From NCBI GenBank assembly GCA_020056965.1, contig JAGVGT010000024.1:62001-126000 (forward strand): 64,000 nt of DNA, in the 5' to 3' direction. The notes beneath the pieces are model-generated. The model searched no databases. It saw nothing but the letters and a program-made list of their open reading frames with translations, and was not told the DNA's origin. A program made the translations under genes and the position numbers. The stretch is from Deltaproteobacteria bacterium. GTDB taxonomy: Bacteria > Desulfobacterota > Desulfobulbia > Desulfobulbales > JAGXFP01. Shown here one piece after another: positions 57,019 through 64,000 of this stretch (positions are counted from its first letter, which is position 1; the number at the start of each line of letters is the position of its first letter).

Positions 57019-57233
57019 TTTCAAAGCCTTATCGAAGTGGACCTGTCGGGGTAATGGTAACCAGCCGCCCCTTGGTAATGGGTTTGCCAAGGGGGCATGG
57101 AATGTGCCGAAAAGTCACCAATATAAGAGGCGCCGACCAAAGGTCAAGGACAAACCCTGCTGAAGACCAACATGGAGGGAGAACAGTTTAGGAGAAGTCG
57201 GACTTGTCGGACCGGTCAGACAGCTATAATCTT

Positions 57234-57914
57234 TCACCCCGGCCTGGTGTATTGCATCTCCGTCCCGCCCGCCCCTTCAACCAACCGGCAACCAAAAGGG
57301 GCAATGGCCAGAAAAAGTGGCCGGCCCAGAAGAAACATTTCCTCATCACCGCGCTCGGTAAAACTCCGCAGAAACGACTCCCGCAAGGACAAATCGGCGC
57401 GGACCAGGCTGGTAAGGGCGGCCAGGCTTGCCTCGGTGGAACTTTGCCGGTCCAGACCGGCCAGGAGTTCCATGACCTCCGGGTAGCCTACCGCCTGTTC
57501 GAGTTTAGCCAACCACTCCAAGGCCGGGTCGGCGGCGGCCAGCAAATCCCGGCGGCTCAAAAGCTCTCGGCCCATCACCGCCTCCAGGGGGGTGGTGTCT
57601 CGGCAGAAGAGCAGGCGGCATTCCAGGGGGCGCTGCCCGTAAATCCCACAGCCGCCGGGCTTATCATAAAACTTGCAGCGCCAACTGCCGCGCGCACCGG
57701 CAAGTTTGAGGAATTCCTGGCTGGCCGGCACCACCCGGCCTTGCCGTTGATCGTAAGCCGGCTCACCGCTACGGATGGCGACCAAATCACGCCGCCTGAG
57801 GGCGCCGGACTCAAGCAGCGGCCGGTCCTCATGGTGCAGGGCCGGGCCACCCTGCTCGCAACAGGTGCCGCAACGCCTACAAGCGGTGGTATCTATGGTC
57901 AGTTTAGGGTCCAT
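57234..57914 (-). CDS. YkgJ-family cysteine-cluster protein
   Basis: TACRRCGTCCEQGGPAL...CKFYDKPGGCGIYGQRPLECRLLFC. Confidence 0.93.
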   Translation of the reverse strand: MDPKLTIDTTACRRCGTCCEQGGPALHHEDRPLLESGALRRRDLVAIRSGEPAYDQRQGRVVPASQEFLKLAGARGSWRCKFYDKPGGCGIYGQRPLECRLLFCRDTTPLEAVMGRELLSRRDLLAAADPALEWLAKLEQAVGYPEVMELLAGLDRQSSTEASLAALTSLVRADLSLRESFLRSFTERGDEEMFLLGRPLFLAIAPFGCRLVEGAGGTEMQYTRPG

Positions 57915-57982
57915 GTTCGACGGTTAGGGAGAGTTTATTTGCTGAATATCCACCCCGGTCTTATCGCCTGGGCCGAAGTTGA

Positions 57983-58891
57983 TCACGGTTTGGCCACAAG
58001 ATCGCTCAGTGCCCCGGCGAGGGTTGGAAATTTGTAAATGAAGCCGGCCCGGGTCAGTACCCCCGGATGGACCTTGGCACTGTCCAGCAGCAGGTCGCTG
58101 GCCTCGCCTTGTACTATTTTCAGGACGAAGGCCGGAACGGGTAGCATTAATTGGGGCCGACCCATGGTCTGGGCCAGGCTGCGGGTCAAATCGCGGTTGG
58201 TCACCGTTTCCGGAGCCACACAGTTTACCGCCCCGGCAATTGCCGGGGTATTGAGTAACAGATCGAAGATCCTCAACAGGTCAGTCAAGTGAATCCAGGG
58301 AAACCATTGCCGGCCGTTGCCCAGTTGCGCGCCTAAACCGGTCCGGAACATCGGGACCATCTTGCTGAGCGCCCCGCCGTTGGACCCCAGCACAACCCCC
58401 AAGCGACAACGCAAGACCCTTATCCCCATAGCTTCGGCGCGTTCGGCCTCGGCCTCCCAGGCTGTGCAGATCTCGGCGAGGAAGCCATTGCCTCCGGCAG
58501 ATTCTTCAGTCAGCTCTTCATCACCCCGGTTACCGTAAAAGCCCACCGCCGAGCCATTGAGCAAGACCCTGACTTGTGAGCCCGGGCGGGGCAGGGCGGC
58601 AACGATATTCCTGGTGGTCAACACCCGGCTGTTGTGAATGGCCCTGCGGTTGGCCTGATTCCAACGGCAGAAGATGCTGGCCCCGGCCAGGTTGATTACT
58701 GCCTCATGGTCGGACAATTCCTCCTGCCAGGGGCCGGGCCGGCTCGGATCTCCCTTGCAGTGGCGCGGATTCCCGGCTTGATCGGCAACGCCGCCCCGGC
58801 TGAGGATGGTGATTTGGTGGCCGGCTTCGAGCAGGTGGTCAACCAGGGCCTGGCCCACGAAACCGGTGCCGCCGGTGATGAAAATTTTCAT
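57983..58891 (-). CDS. TIGR01777-family SDR epimerase-like protein
   Basis: MKIFITGGTGFVGQALVDHLLEAGHQITILSR; INLAGASIFCRWNQANRRAIHNSRV; TIGR01777-type C-terminus. Confidence 0.94.
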   Translation of the reverse strand: MKIFITGGTGFVGQALVDHLLEAGHQITILSRGGVADQAGNPRHCKGDPSRPGPWQEELSDHEAVINLAGASIFCRWNQANRRAIHNSRVLTTRNIVAALPRPGSQVRVLLNGSAVGFYGNRGDEELTEESAGGNGFLAEICTAWEAEAERAEAMGIRVLRCRLGVVLGSNGGALSKMVPMFRTGLGAQLGNGRQWFPWIHLTDLLRIFDLLLNTPAIAGAVNCVAPETVTNRDLTRSLAQTMGRPQLMLPVPAFVLKIVQGEASDLLLDSAKVHPGVLTRAGFIYKFPTLAGALSDLVAKP

Positions 58892-59026
58892 GGTGGCCCG
58901 TTGGCTCGTTCCGAGCATCCTGTCTTTGGTGTAGATACAAGGGTAGTCAAAGTAATTTGAGTTCGAGGCGGGTGTAAACAAGCGAAGCGCCTGCGCCGAA
59001 TGTAATCCCTTCCCCGCAAATCCGAA

Positions 59027-59857
59027 TCACTTTTTCAACTTGTACAACCGGCCCGACAGGGTTTGGCCATGCAGGTCGTCGAGCTGGTCGCCCAGCGACT
59101 CGTCCAGGTTGCTCAGGCGTTCATCCGGGTGCGGATGGGTTTTGAAGAGCAGTTTGACCGCATCATCGCCGCCGGAATAATGGCCCATCTGCTGGAGGAC
59201 CTCGACCAGCCCGTACTGATCGTAACCGGCCCGGGCCGCCAGGACCACGCCCATGCGGTCGGCCTCGTATTCGGCCCGCTTGTCCAGGCCTCGGGCGACG
59301 ATCTCGGCGCCGCTGCCGATCAGCTGCTGGACCAGCTGGTTGTCGCTACCGGCCTTCTCGGCCAGCAACTTGCTGCCGAAATCGACGACCTTGGCCTGCT
59401 GGATCACCTTGTAATGGTGCTGACGGACCACGTGGCCGATCTCATGGGCCAGGACTCCGGCCAGCTCGGCCTCGTTCTTCAGGAGCTTGTAGAGGCCCTT
59501 GGTCACGAAGATATAGCCGCCGGGGGCGGCGAAGGCGTTGAGGTCACTGCTGTCAATCACCCCGAAATGCCAGGCCAGGTCCGGCCGCTCGCTCTGGTTG
59601 GCGACCCAGCGCCCCACCTGGTTGACGTACTTCTGCAGCTTCTGGTCCTTGACCAGGGCCGCGGCGCCCAGCAGGTTGCCGGCGATCTGCCGGCCGACCG
59701 CCACCTCCTCGGCCTCGGCGGTTTTGTCGTCCTGGAGCTGGGAGGTCAGGGTCTGGACGGCGCCGTTCAATAGGTCTTGGTTAAACTCGAAGGCCCAGGC
59801 CAACGGTGAGAGCATCAGGGTGATGCCGAAAACTATCATAGCTATGAGTCGATGCAT
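59027..59857 (-). CDS. M48-family periplasmic metalloprotease
   Basis: Signal peptide; ELAGVLAHEIGHVVRQHHYKVI (HExxH); YEADRMGVVLAARAGYD. Confidence 0.94.
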   Translation of the reverse strand: MHRLIAMIVFGITLMLSPLAWAFEFNQDLLNGAVQTLTSQLQDDKTAEAEEVAVGRQIAGNLLGAAALVKDQKLQKYVNQVGRWVANQSERPDLAWHFGVIDSSDLNAFAAPGGYIFVTKGLYKLLKNEAELAGVLAHEIGHVVRQHHYKVIQQAKVVDFGSKLLAEKAGSDNQLVQQLIGSGAEIVARGLDKRAEYEADRMGVVLAARAGYDQYGLVEVLQQMGHYSGGDDAVKLLFKTHPHPDERLSNLDESLGDQLDDLHGQTLSGRLYKLKK

Positions 59858-59867
59858 GAACATTCTC

Positions 59868-60365
59868 CTATTGCTCCAGATATGGAACTTGCCGGGCTTT
59901 GAGCTTGCCCTGGGCGGCAAATTTTTCGGCCGCCCCCTTGCTGACGGTGTACGACTCGACGGTCTTGACTTCCTTTTCGTCGAACTTGGCGTTCTTCAGC
60001 TCTTCCTCGTTCAAGCCACGAATACCGGTGGTGGAAACGATCTTGCCGGTGCCGGCCCGGCCGCTGGCCAGGGCCGCTACCCCGGTAAGGCTGGCGCCGG
60101 TGGCTGCCGCGCCGCCCTTGCGGATGCTGAGCATCTTGACCCAGCCCTTTTTGGGACTGGCGATCTGCAGCCAGGCGCCGTCCCGCTTGACAATCTGCAC
60201 CGGGTCGCCGGCTTTGACGCTGCCCACTGATTTGGCGTCACGGAAGGGTTCGGCCTTGATTTCGTCGGCCTTGATGGCCGAACCGGGTTCGGTGGCCGCC
60301 AGGGCTGGCGGGGCCAGGAGAGTGAGCAGCAGGGCTACGGTTAAAAATGGGTTGGGTATTCGCAT
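59868..60365 (-). CDS. SH3-domain-like exported protein
   Basis: Signal peptide; EPFRDAKSVGSVKAGDPVQIVKRDGAWLQIASPKKGWVKMLSI bacterial SH3 pattern. Confidence 0.85.
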   Translation of the reverse strand: MRIPNPFLTVALLLTLLAPPALAATEPGSAIKADEIKAEPFRDAKSVGSVKAGDPVQIVKRDGAWLQIASPKKGWVKMLSIRKGGAAATGASLTGVAALASGRAGTGKIVSTTGIRGLNEEELKNAKFDEKEVKTVESYTVSKGAAEKFAAQGKLKARQVPYLEQ

Positions 60366-60450
60366 GGTTTGCTCCTTATCAAAACTGTCGGGAATGTTGT
60401 TCATGTGTTGCTTCCGCACGTCATATAAAGCGTACAGGCGTTATTATTGC

Positions 60451-60487
60451 GGTAGTTCAAGTGGGAGCGGCTTCAGCCGCGAACTTT
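60451..60487. repeat. REP-like palindromic element, copy 2 (inverted)
   Basis: ggtagttcaagtgggagcggcttcagccgcgaacttt is the reverse complement of 35171-35207 except for one base. Confidence 0.8.
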
Positions 60488-60563
60488 ACCGAACCAAGGC
60501 GTTTAGCGACTGATACCCACGAGGGGTACGCCGAGCCGCTCCCACAAAAAATATCCCTGGGCG

Positions 60564-60754
60564 CGTCATTGCGAGGAGCGAGGCGACGAAGCAATCTTAA
60601 ACTCATGTAAAGCCAGTAAATCCGAGTGGACACGATTAGGATTAGCTGCAAATAAAATAGTGATTCCGTTCACACTGAGCTTGTCGAAGTGCGGCCCAAC
60701 GCGCCACTCCTCTGGGATTGCTTCGTCGCTTCACTCCTCGCAATGGCAGTATAA
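60564..60754. repeat. Small inverted-repeat element ('tcattgcgaggagcga...gacgaagcaatc')
   Basis: Left arm cattgcgaggagcgaggcgacgaagcaatc; right arm gattgcttcgtcgcttcactcctcgcaatg. No transposase ORF. Confidence 0.75.
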
Positions 60755-60760
60755 GGGCTC

Positions 60761-62440
60761 CTAATGGGTTATTTCCTTATGCCAGCGCTGCAAGGCCCCG
60801 CCCAGAAGCAGCGTCCAGCCGGCGTTGGCCTTTTCGCCGCCGTCGATCAAGCCGTCCTGGAAGACATAGGCCTTTTCCATTGTTGTCCCATTCTCTCCTA
60901 ATCGCGGTTCACCGGCAAGTTCCTCGACCATTTTTATTTCCGCCCGGATCGCTGCCCGGCCGTCGGTGTCCGCGGCCGGGCAGGTCCAGGAGACCGCCAC
61001 CATCCCTTCAAGCAACCCCCAGAGGCCTTTTTGGTCGCCCTTCAGGATCTCGACGCTCATGTTTTTAACCCCGGTCCGGCCCAGGCGATGGCGGATGGCG
61101 GTCGCCTTTTTCTCGCCATCGGCGTCGCTGCCGCCGGCGGTCTTAAGCAGCAGCAGGGCGGCATAAAGGTCGTCGGTGGTACCCCGGGAGTAGGTGAGGG
61201 CAGTCTTTTCCAAGGCCTTGCGGGCCGCCAGGGTGTAAAGGCGGGCGATGGAAAAGTAGGTGACCCCAAACAGCACCGGGCCGGTCAGGTTGATATAGGT
61301 GGTGATCAGGTTGATGGTGGCGTAGGAGATACCGACCAGCAGGAACTGGGAGGCCCCGAACAGGGAGTTGAGCTTTTCCGGCGCAACGTCGCGGTAGAGG
61401 GCAATGGCGGCGCTCCAGATGATCAGCAGGGCCAGAAGGATGTTGAACAACCTGGCCTCCGGGACCCGCAGAAAGTCGTTATGGCGGAGATTGTCGATGG
61501 CGGTGGCCATGATTTCAACCCCGGGAAACTGCCGGTCCATGGGGGTCGGCTTGACATCGAAGAGGCCGGCGGCGGTGGAGCCGATGATGATGATCTTGCC
61601 CTTGAACTCATCGGCCGGGCGTTTATGCTCCTTGCTGGTCAGGTCTAAAAAGGCCTCGGCAAAACCGGTGTACCGGTAAGTAAAGGGTTGGCCGCGCCAG
61701 TTGAGCAGGATCGCCTCCCGCTCCGGGGTCTTGAGGCCCAGCCAGTCGACCACCTTGGCCGGCAGCGATGGCATCAGCCAGCCTGATTCCAGGCGCTGGA
61801 CCGGATATTGGCGGGCAATGCCGTCGCTGTCCGGATAGATGTTGTGGGTGCCCAGTCGGCCGCTCTCGAGGGCGGCGGCCAGGAAGGGCAGGACCACCGC
61901 CACCGGTTTGCCGTCAGCGGAGGCGCCGGGCTGGCGGATTGCCCCGGGAATCTGGGCCGAGAAAACTTTGCTGAGGGAATCATGGCTGGGGTCGAGGCGC
62001 AGAATGGGGAAGAAGGTGTTGCTGGTACTGCCGATCACCTCGTTGAAATAGGCGTCGCTGTCCGGGTTATAGACGTCCGGGTCGGAGAAGAGGACATCGA
62101 AGATCACCGCCTTGGGCTGCTGTTTTTCGACCTGTTCAAGAAACTCGCCCATGACCTGGCGCGGCCAGGGCCAGCGGCCGTACTCCTTGGCCATGGCGGC
62201 GAGGCTCGCCTCGTTGATATCGACGATGACAATGTCCGGGTCCGGCTTGGCCACTATCAGTCGGTGCTTGAGCATCAGGTCGAAGGAGGATTGCTTCATC
62301 CCGGCGCTGATGTTGAGGACCAGGCCGTCGGCCAGCACCACCAGGCTGAAAAGGGCGGCCAGATAGAGGTAGAAGCTGCCCTGGAAACGGTTGCCCAGTT
62401 TGAGCCAAAGGCGTTGAATCAATCGTCTGATCCGGTTCAT
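60761..62440 (-). CDS. CHASE2-domain membrane protein lacking a recognisable cyclase/kinase output
   Basis: N-terminal TM, CHASE2-like DIVIVDINEASLAAMAKEYGRWPWPRQVMGEFLEQVEKQQPKAVIFDVLFSDPD, then C-terminal TMs and an uncharacterised cytoplasmic domain. Confidence 0.88.
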   Translation of the reverse strand: MNRIRRLIQRLWLKLGNRFQGSFYLYLAALFSLVVLADGLVLNISAGMKQSSFDLMLKHRLIVAKPDPDIVIVDINEASLAAMAKEYGRWPWPRQVMGEFLEQVEKQQPKAVIFDVLFSDPDVYNPDSDAYFNEVIGSTSNTFFPILRLDPSHDSLSKVFSAQIPGAIRQPGASADGKPVAVVLPFLAAALESGRLGTHNIYPDSDGIARQYPVQRLESGWLMPSLPAKVVDWLGLKTPEREAILLNWRGQPFTYRYTGFAEAFLDLTSKEHKRPADEFKGKIIIIGSTAAGLFDVKPTPMDRQFPGVEIMATAIDNLRHNDFLRVPEARLFNILLALLIIWSAAIALYRDVAPEKLNSLFGASQFLLVGISYATINLITTYINLTGPVLFGVTYFSIARLYTLAARKALEKTALTYSRGTTDDLYAALLLLKTAGGSDADGEKKATAIRHRLGRTGVKNMSVEILKGDQKGLWGLLEGMVAVSWTCPAADTDGRAAIRAEIKMVEELAGEPRLGENGTTMEKAYVFQDGLIDGGEKANAGWTLLLGGALQRWHKEITH

Positions 62441-64000
62441 TTTACCTCCTCCAACTCAAAGGCGGCCTTGAAAAGTCGGCGGGTATAAGGATGCTGCGGC
62501 CGGTCGAAGATCTCCGAGGGGCCATGTTCGACGATGCGGCCGTCCAGCATTACCACCACCTGGTCGGCCAGGGCCCGGATGATCCGGAGGTCGTGGGAGA
62601 TGAAGAGGTAAGTCATCCCCAGCCGCTGCTGGAGGTCGCGGAGCAGTTCGATGATTTGGGCCTGGATGGTCATGTCCAGGGCGCTGGTCGGTTCGTCCAG
62701 AACCAGGAGGCGGGGCTTGAGGGCCACCGCTCGGGCGATGGCGATGCGCTGGCGCTGGCCACCGGAGAACTCGTGGGGGTAGCGGTCGGCCATCGTCGCC
62801 TCCAGACCTACCTCGATCAGGGCTGCTTCCACCAGGTGGCGGCGCTCCTTTTTGTTGCCGCCGATCCGATGGACCGCCAGCCCTTCGGCGATGATCTCCT
62901 CGATGGTCAGCCGGGGCGAGAGCGAGGAGAAGGGGTCCTGAAAGACCACCTGCAACTCCCGGCGCAGGGGCCGCATCTCCCGGTTGCCCAAGGTCAGCAG
63001 TTCCCGGCCGTTATAGACGATGGAGCCTCGGCAGCCGGTGAGGCGTAACAGGCACATCCCTAAAGTGGATTTACCGGAACCGGACTCGCCGACCACGCCC
63101 AGGGTAGTGCCTTCGGGGATGGTCAGATCGACCCCGTCCACCGCCTTGATTACCCCCACCGTGCGCCGAAAGAAACCCTTTTTAATCGGGAAGTGGCAGA
63201 AGAGGTCGCGGATTTCCAGCAGCGGTTGGGACTCCGGTTTGGCACTGGGCCGACCATGCGGCACGCTGTCTAAGAGGTGGATGGTGTAGGGATCCTGGGG
63301 ATTGGTGAAGATGGTCTCGGTGGGGCCGGACTCGACGATCCGTCCCTGGTGCATGATGTTCACCCGGTTGGCGGTCTTTCTGACCATGTTCAAATCGTGG
63401 GTGATCAGCAGCACCGCCATGCCCATCTCCTGCTGGAGTTCCTTGATCAGGGTGAGGATCTGGGCCTGGATGGTGACGTCCAGGGCGGTGGTCGGTTCGT
63501 CGGCGATCAGCAGGGCCGGGCGGCAGGCCAGGGCCATGGCGATTATCACCCGCTGGCGCTGGCCGCCGGAGAGCTGGTGGGCAAAGGAGTCGATCCGACT
63601 GGCCGGGTCGGGGATGCCGGTGCGGGCCAGCAGTTCAATGGCCCGTTGCCGGGCCTCGGACTCGCTTAATCCCTGGTGGATGGTCAGCGACTCGATGATC
63701 TGGCTGCCCACGGTATAGACCGGGTTCAGGGAGGTCATCGGCTCTTGGAAGATCATGGCGATGCGGTTGCCGCGCACCTTACGCATCTCATCCTCCGCCA
63801 AAGTCGCCAGGTCGCGGCCGTCGAACTCGATGCGGCCGCTGATGGTCGCCGCCTCCTGGTCCAGCAAGCGGAGGATCGATAAGGCGGTCACCGACTTGCC
63901 GGAGCCGGATTCGCCGGCCAGGGCCACGGTCTCGCCGGGCAGGATGGTCAGGTTGACCCGGTCCAATACCTGGTTATCCTCGCCCTCGGAGTGGAAGGTG
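62437..64000 (-). CDS. Dual ABC ATP-binding protein (YejF/oligopeptide type), 5' end outside the window
   Basis: Two ATPase cassettes, each with Walker A (GESGSGKS) and [16 protein letters not shown] signatures. Frame stays open to the window edge. ATGA overlap with CHASE2. Confidence 0.95.
   Translation of the reverse strand, partial: TFHSEGEDNQVLDRVNLTILPGETVALAGESGSGKSVTALSILRLLDQEAATISGRIEFDGRDLATLAEDEMRKVRGNRIAMIFQEPMTSLNPVYTVGSQIIESLTIHQGLSESEARQRAIELLARTGIPDPASRIDSFAHQLSGGQRQRVIIAMALACRPALLIADEPTTALDVTIQAQILTLIKELQQEMGMAVLLITHDLNMVRKTANRVNIMHQGRIVESGPTETIFTNPQDPYTIHLLDSVPHGRPSAKPESQPLLEIRDLFCHFPIKKGFFRRTVGVIKAVDGVDLTIPEGTTLGVVGESGSGKSTLGMCLLRLTGCRGSIVYNGRELLTLGNREMRPLRRELQVVFQDPFSSLSPRLTIEEIIAEGLAVHRIGGNKKERRHLVEAALIEVGLEATMADRYPHEFSGGQRQRIAIARAVALKPRLLVLDEPTSALDMTIQAQIIELLRDLQQRLGMTYLFISHDLRIIRALADQVVVMLDGRIVEHGPSEIFDRPQHPYTRRLFKAAFELEEVK

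Overview
A ~64 kb, GC-rich Gram-negative chromosomal segment. The lpxB, PagL-like, OmpA, AsmA-like, TSUP, YedE and σ54 content resembles a sulfur-cycling deltaproteobacterium (Desulfobulbales-like), but that placement is inference. Housekeeping genes include metF, lpxB, uvrC, tex, pepA, an HtrA-type protease, a CaCA antiporter and a YejF-type ABC ATPase cut by the right edge. Three accessory modules stand out. (1) At 36.7-45.7 kb, an NtrC-family histidine kinase/response regulator pair lies beside a TSUP/universal-stress operon and a Lon-type protease with a receiver domain inserted just before its AAA+ core. Four copies of an inverted motif, TGTTGC-N5-GCAACA, occur as two pairs with near-identical spacing upstream of two σ54-type (-24/-12) promoters. 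Three small proteins in the module share an N-terminal motif (MxAxxFxExxEpEtAxxiL). This looks like one coherent phospho-regulated stress and proteolysis regulon. (2) At 20.7-29.0 kb, a five-gene, partly translationally coupled cluster encodes an anchored membrane protein, a large membrane GTPase, a tail-anchored protein, a CbbQ/NorQ-type AAA+ and a CbbO/NorD-type VWA protein, with no RuBisCO or NO reductase in the window. (3) At 8.7-17.5 kb, an envelope operon combines OmpA, modular beta-helix proteins, a YedE-type transporter and an MFS transporter. No tRNA, rRNA, CRISPR array or intact transposase was recognised. Family calls come from reading the translations; no database search was possible.
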